11,084 nt of DNA from Promethearchaeota archaeon. Lineage in GTDB: Archaea > Asgardarchaeota > Lokiarchaeia > Sigyniarchaeales > SOKP01. Both the position numbers and the translations under genes were made by a program. Location of the stretch: contig JAEORV010000016.1 of assembly GCA_016840695.1 (NCBI GenBank), forward strand, positions 1-11,084. Direction: 5' to 3'. Below are positions 1 to 6,504 of this stretch, piece after piece. Numbering within the stretch: position 1 is the stretch's first letter; the number at the start of each line of letters is the position of its first letter. The notes beneath the pieces are model-generated. The model did no database searches and was not told where the DNA came from. It saw only the letters and a program-made list of their open reading frames with translations.

Positions 1-445
1 TGGAGTGTCCTATATCAGTGCACCATGCATTATAAGCGGCGTCGTTTGCCGTGGAACCAAAAAATGTCATGATTGCGTCGGTAACAATTACCATAACGAT
101 AGCGATACCGATTACTTGAATCAATTCAGTTAAAGGGTATAACGCCGTAATGAGCCCCCACATGAAGTAACCAAAAACTATATATGGCTTTCTTTTTCCC
201 CATCCTCCGGATGTTCGATCGCTAAGAATGCCCATGAGAATCGATGTGAGAGTCGCCGTGATTGCGCTTACCGCAACCATCCACGCGACAGGGTTCGGAT
301 CGGTGGTAATCCGATCGTATACAAAAGTGTTAAACCAACCATTTTCTACAGCCCAAGCAATTTGCCCCGCGGTACTCAACATCAAAATGGATAAAACATT
401 TCTCCTGCCAATTTTTTCAACCAAATGCGATTTATCTTCACTCAT
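1..445 (-). CDS. MFS transporter, GPH/SLC45-like (partial, N-terminal 148 residues)
   Basis: Reading the minus strand from an ATG at 443-445 gives an open frame of 148 residues to the window edge, so the C-terminal part is missing. Hydrophobic segments lie near residues 17-36, 53-74, 88-104 and 110-130. Between the second and third is a GILSDRTSGGWGKRKPY stretch (72-88), the MFS motif-A loop in the form seen in glycoside-pentoside-hexuronide and SLC45/sucrose-type symporters. The following stretch, NDAAYNAWCTDI (134-145), is also in keeping with such transporters. The role is probably cation-coupled uptake of a sugar or other small organic solute across the cytoplasmic membrane; the substrate cannot be told from the sequence. 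The family is fairly secure, the subfamily less so. The gene diverges from the membrane protein at 664. Confidence 0.85.
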   Translation of the reverse strand, partial: MSEDKSHLVEKIGRRNVLSILMLSTAGQIAWAVENGWFNTFVYDRITTDPNPVAWMVAVSAITATLTSILMGILSDRTSGGWGKRKPYIVFGYFMWGLITALYPLTELIQVIGIAIVMVIVTDAIMTFFGSTANDAAYNAWCTDIGHS

Positions 446-663
446 AATATTCACTCAAAGATATACATAATCCTTCTATGCAAATAACAATGAAGTCAAA
501 AATTAAGCGACTTCTTCATTTGTTTAAGTTAAACGCTCTAAGGATTTTAAACTTTTCATTGAAATCAATTTAAAAAGCAAATTCTTAAAAAGGGTTAGAA
601 ATAACATTTTATTCATACAAGCTTGATTATATAGTATCTTAAAAAAATAAATGTGAGTTTTAA
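446..663. promoter_or_regulatory. Divergent intergenic region with promoter for the gene at 664 and an imperfect hairpin
   Basis: No gene is visible here. A TATA-like box TTATATAG at 628-634 lies about 30 bases before the plus-strand start at 664, implying a very short leader or a leaderless transcript. An imperfect inverted repeat lies at 489-520: GAAGTC (492-497) pairs with GACTTC (509-514), and AATGAAG (489-495) can alternatively pair with CTTCATT (514-520). It sits upstream of the minus-strand transporter gene and could be an operator or an RNA structure. The base composition is very AT-rich, so weak symmetry is expected by chance. Confidence 0.4.
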
Positions 664-1146
664 ATGCAATATAAAAAGAATCAATATTCGGAAGAAGGCA
701 GGATTTGTGGCGTTATAATTGGAGCGGGTTTCATATGGTGGGGAATATACATCGTTTATCCGTGGTATTATTGGAATTGGTGGGGATTCATAATGATAGC
801 AATTGGCTTATCCATCATAGCCAGTCAAATCGCAGCAGTTGCAAATAAGGGCCGGTTAAGAAGAACCGTCAAGTACGAGTTTGAATCAAATCCTAATGCA
901 TCTGTTGATAGCATTAGCCAGACCACGGGCATAACAAAAAAGGACATACAGGCGATCATTTTAGACCTGAAAATGAGAGGCGAGCTAAGAGGAACATTTT
1001 CCTCCAAAACGGGCGAATTAAAAGCTGTTCCCGTTGAAAGTGCCGCCCCAGAAAAAGCTAAAGCGTCATTTTGTCCTCACTGTGGCACGACCATTAAAAA
1101 AGGCGAAGCCAAATACTGTGCCGTCTGCGGTGCAGGACTGGAATAA
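664..1146 (+). CDS. Small membrane protein: two TM helices, winged helix, C-terminal zinc ribbon
   Basis: This is a 160-residue protein with a clear modular build. Two aromatic-rich hydrophobic helices lie at about 14-32 and 38-60, joined by a very short turn rich in Trp and Tyr. A basic stretch (62-70, GRLRRTVK) follows and suggests that both ends face the cytosol. Residues 67-122 look like a winged helix-turn-helix: a helix, then SVDSISQTTGITKKDIQAII, then a recognition-like helix with MRGEL and a hairpin 'wing'. The tail has a CPHC...CAVC zinc ribbon (C137, C140, C152, C155) after a flexible Ala/Pro/Lys linker. I do not recognise a named family for the whole protein. Options are a membrane-tethered regulator or a PCI/ESCRT-type winged-helix protein-interaction module at the membrane. 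The ATG at 664 fits the TATA-like box at 628. The gene converges on its right neighbour with a 12-base gap. Confidence 0.8.
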   Translation: MQYKKNQYSEEGRICGVIIGAGFIWWGIYIVYPWYYWNWWGFIMIAIGLSIIASQIAAVANKGRLRRTVKYEFESNPNASVDSISQTTGITKKDIQAIILDLKMRGELRGTFSSKTGELKAVPVESAAPEKAKASFCPHCGTTIKKGEAKYCAVCGAGLE

Positions 1147-1153
1147 TTAACTA

Positions 1154-1179
1154 TCTCTTTATTTTTTCTCTTTCTCTTT
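1154..1179 (+). terminator. Pyrimidine/T-rich terminator candidate
   Basis: Just after the TAA of the gene at 664-1146 the plus strand has a run made almost wholly of T with scattered C, including six consecutive T at 1162-1167. Oligo-T tracts end archaeal transcription without needing a strong hairpin. The tract overlaps the last codons of the convergent minus-strand gene, where it encodes the Lys/Glu-rich tail, so its composition may partly be coding. Confidence 0.35.
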
Positions 1180-1641
1180 AGAATTTTGAATGTTTGACAT
1201 CCATTCTCGTACTTGACTGACATTTTTAACCCATTCGCTTCTAACCGGTTCTTTTTGAGACCTAACGTGCTGAACAGCGTGTCTCCATTCTCTCACGTCC
1301 CATACTTGCATGAACTTTACTAAATTGGCGCTTTCAAGAAAAAATATCCGGTTGTACTTCTTTTGAATGGGAATCCTCACCATGTTGTTTATGACAACGA
1401 TTGCCATGAAAATATCGAGAAAGAGAACAACCCAGTTCAATATGACATTGCCAAGAGTGAGCATCATGATAAGAAATATGGCTAAACCCAATTTCACCAC
1501 TACTAAATAAAGTGGAAAACCTGACTCGAGCGATTCTTTTAGAATGGGGTTTGCTTCCACGCATCCAGATTTTATTGCTGCGTTCGTGCTAATCCAGTCG
1601 AATACCTGCAACACAATGAAGATGATTCCGAGCACTAACAT
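1159..1641 (-). CDS. DUF5658-like integral membrane protein with charged C-terminal tail
   Basis: This is a 160-residue protein. The N-terminal 90 residues carry three hydrophobic helices (about 1-13, 43-63 and 67-88). Between the first and second is the pattern D15-x2-S18-T19 followed by E29-A-N31-P32, which resembles DUF5658, a small membrane domain of unknown function found in archaea and bacteria. Residues 91-160 form a soluble, mostly helical, charged tail with the word VREW twice (116-119 and 144-147) and a Lys/Glu-rich end, longer than expected for the domain alone. The start is ATG at 1641, with a TATA-like box 27 bases upstream, so the transcript is probably leaderless. Function is unknown. 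The DUF5658 assignment is from memory of its D..ST...E.NP pattern and is moderately sure. Confidence 0.7.
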   Translation of the reverse strand: MLVLGIIFIVLQVFDWISTNAAIKSGCVEANPILKESLESGFPLYLVVVKLGLAIFLIMMLTLGNVILNWVVLFLDIFMAIVVINNMVRIPIQKKYNRIFFLESANLVKFMQVWDVREWRHAVQHVRSQKEPVRSEWVKNVSQVREWMSNIQNSKEKEKK

Positions 1642-1667
1642 GTAAATTTATGGTGAAGTATAAAATT

Positions 1668-1675
1668 CTTATAAA
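1668..1675 (-). promoter_or_regulatory. TATA-like box for the DUF5658-like gene
   Basis: On the minus strand the box reads TTTATAAG. Its near edge lies 27 bases before the ATG at 1641, the usual archaeal TATA-to-start distance, which predicts a transcript with almost no 5' leader. No Shine-Dalgarno-like sequence is seen before this ATG, in agreement. Confidence 0.5.
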
Positions 1676-1784
1676 TAGATAATTAGGTAATGCTTTTTAT
1701 TTTTTCACGTCACGATCTTGAATTATTCTAAATTGAATTTGATCTTAAATTTATATTTGAGTTACAGAAAAACAGTAATTAAAC

Positions 1785-1803
1785 AAAAAAAATTTAAAAA
1801 AAA
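1785..1803 (-). terminator. Oligo-T terminator of the ADH-AOR operon
   Basis: Ten bases after the AOR stop codon the minus strand carries two runs of eight T (1796-1803 and 1785-1792) separated by AAA. Such T-runs are the standard archaeal intrinsic termination signal. The tract lies between the operon end and the promoter of the next minus-strand gene, so readthrough is probably limited. Confidence 0.65.
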
Positions 1804-1813
1804 GATATTACAA

Positions 1814-3694
1814 TTAAAGTATTTCTAATTCTTTCAATTTTTCTTCTGTAGGTCTGCCAGTTTCCCAATCCCAACCTCGATCTCTATAATATCGTTTTAA
1901 GTGAACCTCTAAATCTTGTTTCACGCCCGCGGCTTTTCCTCCCGTAAAAACTTTTTTGAAGTGTGCCGGTAATTTATCATCCTCTCGCGTTATTCCAAGA
2001 TTACAGCTAATGAGTCTTTTTACATTAGTTCCTCGTTCACCAACTTGGAGTAAAGTTCTCTTCTTGTAATCAAATCCCGTTGCGGCGTTGAAGTATTGTA
2101 TCGTGTCACTGAATTCAACTCCAATGAAATTACAATTGACGCCTGAATCGTCAAGCGATCGAATATCTTGTAGATTGAGAACACCCTTTTCTCTACCTTT
2201 TATAACATGCGGTCCCTTGCCTTTTTTAGCCCTAAAATCTGGGAACGCAGTTGTACCAATTTCAACGCCAAACCAATCGCCTTTTTCGTGGTTTGCTCCA
2301 ACGCAACATGTCATGTAACTTAACGCTTGGCCATCAAAAGCTCGAGGTTCATGCATAGGGATTTCTAATCCCTTAACGTGAGCGGCTAATTCGGGATCAA
2401 CGCCTAATTTTTCTGCCATGATCCTCGTTCCTTCTGCTAACACATCTCCAATTCCCTCTCTTTTTGCAATTTTATCTACCAGTTTTAAAACTAACTCTCC
2501 GTTGCCCCATTTGATATCTTCGATTTTTATGTCTTTCAGATAGGATTGAATTTTTTCCATTCCTAATTTATTCTCCACTAAATAGATTAAAAAGGCAATT
2601 GAAACACCTCCAGAAATCGTATCAAATCCGTGAACATTGCAATAATGATGTGCTAATATGACCGGTTTGGAATCGAAAACTCCACATAAAGGTCCAAACG
2701 CACAAACGGACTCATATTCTGGACCGTCCACTTCTATGTCCTTATCATTGTCGTTCACGACTGTTGTTCTCCCACATCTCATGGTACACCCCGCACATCC
2801 GTAATTAAACACTGGATATTCTTCTGCGAGAGTTTTTCCCGTTAATTTTTCTGCTAAAAATTCAGATTCAGTGTAATAATATCCCGGCGTGTCCGCTTGC
2901 AGCATTCCAATATCGAGATACGAATTTGTTCCGTACAAATTAAATACCTGAGACGCCGCCGTTGAGATGTACTCTCCGAACGTTAATTTCTCTGCGTTTG
3001 TCCTAATCTCTTTTATTGCAGCCGTATCAGCAAACTCAACCCTTTTCCCTCCCAGGATTGCAAGAGCCTTCAATTTTTTAGACCCCATAAGAGCACCTAA
3101 ACCACACCTACCAACTGCTCTTCCTTCGTCGTTAATAATTCCTGCATATTTTACGAGATTCTCTCCTGCAATTCCGATCGTTGCGACTTTTACTTTGTCG
3201 TTATTCAAATCCTTCTTGATCAATTCCTGAGATTCATAGCAATCTTTACCCCAAATACTACTTGCGTCTTTAATTTCAATTTGTGCATCGTTTATATACA
3301 AATACATGGGAGTGTCTGCTTTTCCCGTGAGGACAATGGCGTCAAAACCACTATTTTTCAGTGCGATGCAGAACGTTCCTCCAGAAGTTCCTTCACCCCA
3401 TATTTTTGTTAAGGGGGAAATTCCGGATACCGAATACCTCCCTGAAGAGGGTCTTAACGTGCCCGTAAGTGGACCAGTTGCAAACACGAGAGGATTTACG
3501 CCTGAAAATGGATCCCCTTTTAACACATTGTAATCCTCGTCAGTTAAAAGATCGTAGATTAGCTTGGCACTTAAATTTACGCCTCCAATGTAATCCTTCG
3601 CAATTTTTGGGGCTAAATCTTTGACTTCTACCGCTTTATTGCTTAAATTCACATACGCAATTTTTCCATGATATCCAAATAATTTTTCAATCAT
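1814..3694 (-). CDS. aor: Tungsten-containing aldehyde:ferredoxin oxidoreductase (AOR family)
   Basis: This cytosolic 626-residue enzyme has the family's usual length and is intact from end to end. AOR oxidises aldehydes to carboxylic acids, passing electrons to ferredoxin, and can run in reverse. The N-terminal domain opens with GKIAYVNLS (10-18) and carries YIGGVNLSAKLIYDLL (35-50) and GPLTGTLRPSSGRYSVSG (74-91), typical of the tungstopterin-binding fold. The [4Fe-4S] cluster ligands are C300, C303 and C307 (CAGCTMRC) with the distant C521. GPEYE (324-328), DTISGG (358-363) and DSGVNC (516-521) match pterin and active-site segments. The C-terminus RYYRDRGWDWETGRPTEEKL is characteristic. It overlaps the upstream alcohol dehydrogenase by ATGA and has its own GGAGGG ribosome site. 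The exact aldehyde is unknown; AOR, FOR-like and GOR-like enzymes cannot be separated by eye. Confidence 0.96.
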   Translation of the reverse strand: MIEKLFGYHGKIAYVNLSNKAVEVKDLAPKIAKDYIGGVNLSAKLIYDLLTDEDYNVLKGDPFSGVNPLVFATGPLTGTLRPSSGRYSVSGISPLTKIWGEGTSGGTFCIALKNSGFDAIVLTGKADTPMYLYINDAQIEIKDASSIWGKDCYESQELIKKDLNNDKVKVATIGIAGENLVKYAGIINDEGRAVGRCGLGALMGSKKLKALAILGGKRVEFADTAAIKEIRTNAEKLTFGEYISTAASQVFNLYGTNSYLDIGMLQADTPGYYYTESEFLAEKLTGKTLAEEYPVFNYGCAGCTMRCGRTTVVNDNDKDIEVDGPEYESVCAFGPLCGVFDSKPVILAHHYCNVHGFDTISGGVSIAFLIYLVENKLGMEKIQSYLKDIKIEDIKWGNGELVLKLVDKIAKREGIGDVLAEGTRIMAEKLGVDPELAAHVKGLEIPMHEPRAFDGQALSYMTCCVGANHEKGDWFGVEIGTTAFPDFRAKKGKGPHVIKGREKGVLNLQDIRSLDDSGVNCNFIGVEFSDTIQYFNAATGFDYKKRTLLQVGERGTNVKRLISCNLGITREDDKLPAHFKKVFTGGKAAGVKQDLEVHLKRYYRDRGWDWETGRPTEEKLKELEIL

Positions 3695-5004
3695 TTTGGT
3701 TTCCCTCCAAACTCCAGTATTTTATCAATAGATCCATCCCATGCGGCATCTGCAATGACTTTAAATCCATTTACATCCGCAGGACGATAAGACGTGAGAG
3801 TGACTGCATCTCTGTAAGCCATCTCTGCCAATATATCTATTTTTTCTCGATATTGCTCCTCAGTGATTTTAGGTTCTTGCATTTCCTTGATGCACGTCGG
3901 ACCATCTAGAGATTTTACGAAATTAAGTATTGCTTGGAGAAATTCCTTTAATAATTCATTTCTATCTCTATCTTTCGTGTCAATGTTAAAAAGGTGACAT
4001 AAATCCATCCACCTATCAGTTACTTTTGATTGATACGCAATTGAATAAGCTGTAAATAACCCAACTGTTAATCCGTGATGCGAGTGGAATATCGATCCAA
4101 AAGCGTGTCCTATAGAGTGGTCAATTCCTGCAGTACTATTACCAAAACCCATTCCCGCTAATGTGGACGCCATCTGCATTGCTTGCCTTGCTTCTATGTC
4201 CTTGGCTCCATATTTATACGCGCGGGGGAGGTATTTTAAGGTTTCTTTTATTGCTTGTATGTTACACATGTCTATTATTGCGCTCCCATAATTTGACACG
4301 TATGAACCCATGGAATGAGCAAATGCGTCAAGTCCAGTAGCCATTGTCAAAAAGGGAGGCATGTCCTTAACAAAGTAAGGATCGAGGATTGTAATATCGT
4401 AGACTAATTCATTTCCTAATATTTCGATCTTTTTTGGAGGATCCCTTTTCGTGTCTGTTGCTACTAACGCAGTAGTGACTTCCGAGCCAGTTCCTGATGT
4501 TGTTGGAATTGCGATGGTGTATTTTATTTTTTGACGCATTCCAATCTCTTGAAGGATTGGAATGATCAAGTGCATATTCATCTCCGGATGTTCGTATTTA
4601 ATGAATACTGCCTTGACGGTATCCATTACGCTCCCTCCTCCGATGGCGATTAGAACCTTTGGTTTAAATTCTTCGCATACTTTATAACCCTCATCCACAG
4701 TGTACATTGGGACTTCTGGGATTGCTCCATCCCATATTCTGCATTCAAAACCTATGAGGTTAAGTATGTCTGTCACTTTTTTGGCGAATTTCTTGGTAAA
4801 ATCATCCGTAACTATTAACGCTCTTCTCTCTTCTGGTTTCATGGTCTTATCCAAATAATTCTTCGTCGCTATTAAACCCATTTTACCGCTATGAATACGG
4901 CTTCCAATAAATGTACCTGATACTCCTCTTAGTGCTTTTCCACCCATTGTGCCCATCATGCCCTTGACCAAGTCAAGCTCGTACCAATTCTTTTGTTCAA
5001 CCAT
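3691..5004 (-). CDS. Iron-type (group III) alcohol dehydrogenase
   Basis: This is a 437-residue NAD(P)-dependent alcohol dehydrogenase of the iron-containing family, longer than the usual roughly 385 because of an N-terminal extension of about 20-25 residues and added residues near 140-160. The cofactor motif GGGS is at 122-125 and the family block TSGTGSE at 169-175. The metal ligands are all present: D226 and H230 in LDAFAH, then H296 and H310 in DHSIGH...SHHG, with the normal 14-residue spacing. It would interconvert aldehydes and primary alcohols in the cytosol. Being first in an operon with AOR, it probably acts on the same aldehyde, giving acid-aldehyde-alcohol interconversion that links ferredoxin to NAD(P)H. 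The start is ATG at 5004 with GGTGAT eight bases upstream. Substrate and cofactor preference are open. Confidence 0.94.
   Translation of the reverse strand: MVEQKNWYELDLVKGMMGTMGGKALRGVSGTFIGSRIHSGKMGLIATKNYLDKTMKPEERRALIVTDDFTKKFAKKVTDILNLIGFECRIWDGAIPEVPMYTVDEGYKVCEEFKPKVLIAIGGGSVMDTVKAVFIKYEHPEMNMHLIIPILQEIGMRQKIKYTIAIPTTSGTGSEVTTALVATDTKRDPPKKIEILGNELVYDITILDPYFVKDMPPFLTMATGLDAFAHSMGSYVSNYGSAIIDMCNIQAIKETLKYLPRAYKYGAKDIEARQAMQMASTLAGMGFGNSTAGIDHSIGHAFGSIFHSHHGLTVGLFTAYSIAYQSKVTDRWMDLCHLFNIDTKDRDRNELLKEFLQAILNFVKSLDGPTCIKEMQEPKITEEQYREKIDILAEMAYRDAVTLTSYRPADVNGFKVIADAAWDGSIDKILEFGGKPK
3703..3708 (-). promoter_or_regulatory. Shine-Dalgarno site for AOR inside the end of the ADH gene
   Basis: On the minus strand GGAGGG lies eight bases before the AOR ATG at 3694, within the last codons of the upstream gene (where it helps encode Gly-Gly near the ADH C-terminus). 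With the ATGA stop/start overlap it fixes the AOR start and suggests translational coupling of the two enzymes. Confidence 0.75.
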
Positions 5005-5012
5005 TTTTTGAT

Positions 5013-5018
5013 ATCACC
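5013..5018 (-). promoter_or_regulatory. Shine-Dalgarno site for the alcohol dehydrogenase
   Basis: On the minus strand GGTGAT, a match to the anti-SD end of archaeal 16S rRNA, lies eight bases before the ATG at 5004. It confirms this start, including the N-terminal extension, and means that the operon's mRNA has a leader. Confidence 0.65.
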
Positions 5019-5205
5019 AAATTATTAAAAATCAATTTCACTTTGCTGTCACAATATTTAATAGTATCTTTTTCTAAAACACCGAAATTTTTCTCACAGA
5101 ATGAAATTTTTATAATAAATGTGTAATGTTAATTTATCTTTGGAACTATTTATATTTTGAATTGTTTTTTTATTATATACATATTATTTAGTAAAATCGA
5201 ATCCA
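5019..5205. promoter_or_regulatory. Divergent promoter region between the ADH-AOR and dehydrogenase-Roadblock operons
   Basis: This very AT-rich region holds no gene. For the minus-strand operon the best TATA-like box is ATTAAATATT (5053-5062); it would start a transcript near 5030, leaving room for the ribosome site at 5013-5018. Directly upstream of it on that strand is GATACTAT (5061-5068), the complement of an 8-base motif found in three other intergenic regions. For the plus-strand operon, candidate boxes are TTTATATT (5149-5156) and TTATATAC (5173-5180). The first leaves a leader long enough for the ribosome site at 5206. The shared region would allow joint control of the two operons. 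Confidence 0.45.
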
Positions 5206-5210
5206 AGAGG
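5206..5210 (+). promoter_or_regulatory. Ribosome binding site for the 3-hydroxyacyl-CoA dehydrogenase
   Basis: AGAGG lies seven bases before the ATG at 5218. It is a modest Shine-Dalgarno match at normal spacing and supports this start. Confidence 0.5.
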
Positions 5211-5217
5211 AATTAGA

Positions 5218-6045
5218 ATGGGAAATGATATTAAGATTATAGCAATGATTGGTGGTGGTTACATGGGAAAAGCAATCACCGCGAAAGCATCAGATTATGG
5301 TTACACCGTGCGTCTTTACGATATAAAGCTCGAAGGTTTAGACAAGCTCGCAAAAAGATTAAACAAGCAAAAGCAAAAGAAGGAGATTCCTGGGGAAATA
5401 ACAATTCACGAGAGTATTTCAGAAGCCGTGGCGGATGCTGATCTTGTCATCGAAGCAGTGCCAGAGAGACTCGAGTTAAAAAAAGAGATTTTTTCTCAAA
5501 TTGATAAGGCAGCTCCCCCTCACGCGATAATTGCAACAAATAGCTCTTCCATCCCAGTCTCAAAAATCGAAGGAGCTGTTGAACGAAAAGATAAGGTGTT
5601 AAACATCCATTTTTATAGTGTCATGCTCCATCCCATGGCAGACATCATGCGTGGGTCAATAACGAGTGATGAGACTTTTGAAAAAGGGAAGAAATGGATA
5701 GAGAGCATTGAATTCTTTCCCCTCGTCGTTAAAAAGGAATGCCTTGGTTTCGTGTTCAACAGGGTATGGCGTGCCGTAAAAAAAGAATGCCTCAAGATAT
5801 GGGCTGAAGGAAACGCCGACATTGAAATCGTGGATAAAGCGTGGCAATTATGGACTGGAATGGGTTTTGGACCTTTTAAAGCGATGGACGGTGTTGGTCT
5901 TGATGTCGTATATGACATTGAAATGTCGTATTACAACGAAAGTGGTGACCCTAAGGATAAACCCCCTCAAGCTCTTAAAGACATGGTTGATAGGGGCGAA
6001 CTCGGAATGAAGACAGGTCAAGGATTCTATCCAATAAAAAAATGA
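5218..6045 (+). CDS. 3-hydroxyacyl-CoA dehydrogenase family protein
   Basis: This is a 275-residue two-domain dehydrogenase, close to the usual length of about 280. The Rossmann fold starts with IGGGYMG (11-17), and D35 at the end of the second strand (YDI) favours NAD over NADP. The active-site segments are NSSS (108-111), H131 in NIHFYS, and N181 in GFVFNR. The C-terminal domain has GFGPFKAMDGVGLD (216-229) and ends in GMKTGQGFYP as in the family. It would oxidise a 3-hydroxyacyl-CoA (or reduce the keto form) in fatty-acid or butyrate-type metabolism. Oddities: the usual HFFNP is HFYSV, and the stretch to the conserved acid is one residue shorter, ending in D142 where Glu is normal. A different hydroxy-acid substrate is therefore possible. 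No thiolase or enoyl-CoA hydratase gene is near. A Roadblock gene follows after 15 bases. Confidence 0.88.
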   Translation: MGNDIKIIAMIGGGYMGKAITAKASDYGYTVRLYDIKLEGLDKLAKRLNKQKQKKEIPGEITIHESISEAVADADLVIEAVPERLELKKEIFSQIDKAAPPHAIIATNSSSIPVSKIEGAVERKDKVLNIHFYSVMLHPMADIMRGSITSDETFEKGKKWIESIEFFPLVVKKECLGFVFNRVWRAVKKECLKIWAEGNADIEIVDKAWQLWTGMGFGPFKAMDGVGLDVVYDIEMSYYNESGDPKDKPPQALKDMVDRGELGMKTGQGFYPIKK

Positions 6046-6060
6046 GAACTAGAATTAGTA

Positions 6061-6483
6061 ATGGAATATAATAAAAAACTCGATAAAGATATTGATAAGG
6101 AAAAGTTGGATACCGAATTTGTTCAAGTATCTCTTGAAGTATTATTAAAAGAATTAATTAGAGGCGTTCCAGGCGTAAAGGCAGCAGCTATCGTTTCAAT
6201 TGAAGGATTGCCCGTAGTTTCAGCCCTACCAGAAAATATCACGGAGGATGTAGTGGCTGAAACGACTTCCATGCTTTTATCTTTAGCAGAGAGAGCTATT
6301 AATGCAATGAATATTGGAGATTTAGAGCAGTTAAATATTCAAGGTTCTATTTCCAATTTAACTGTATTAACAGCGGGTGAAAAAAATGTATTAACAGTTC
6401 TAACAGAAAAGCGAGCGAATCTTGGCTATGTTTATATTGCTTGTGAGAAAATTTGCGAAAAAATATCACAAGTATTTCAATAA
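6061..6483 (+). CDS. Roadblock/LC7 domain protein, copy 1
   Basis: This is a 140-residue protein. Residues 1-23 are a Lys/Asp-rich extension, followed by one Roadblock/LC7 domain (about 24-140). Its alpha-beta-beta-alpha-beta pattern is clear: a first helix with LLKELI, strands in AAAIVSIEGLPVVSA, a long helix with LLSLAERAINAMN, then VLTAGEKNVLTVL, LGYVYIAC and a last helix. Roadblock proteins form dimers and bind or regulate small GTPases (MglB, dynein light chain LC7, Ragulator subunits); they are numerous in Asgard archaea. It starts 15 bases after the dehydrogenase stop, with no promoter between, so the two are probably co-transcribed. No clear ribosome site precedes the ATG. It is about 44% identical over 116 ungapped positions to the second copy at 9318. 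The GTPase partner is not in the window. Confidence 0.9.
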   Translation: MEYNKKLDKDIDKEKLDTEFVQVSLEVLLKELIRGVPGVKAAAIVSIEGLPVVSALPENITEDVVAETTSMLLSLAERAINAMNIGDLEQLNIQGSISNLTVLTAGEKNVLTVLTEKRANLGYVYIACEKICEKISQVFQ

Positions 6484-6504
6484 GCTAATTGTGCGATTAA
6501 GATT

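Noticed and set aside
228..470. An 80-codon plus-strand frame opposite the MFS gene.
   Set aside because: The minus-strand frame encodes a recognisable transporter with motif A; the plus-strand product has no family-like feature and is a shadow.
2134..2154. The fourth cluster cysteine of AOR seemed shifted, because the motif reads DDSGVNC instead of D-x-x-G-L-C.
   Set aside because: Counting from the second Asp, D516 to C521 has the normal five-residue step, as in AOR relatives with D-S-x-x-x-C. Only Gly-Leu is changed to Val-Asn, so no ligand is displaced.
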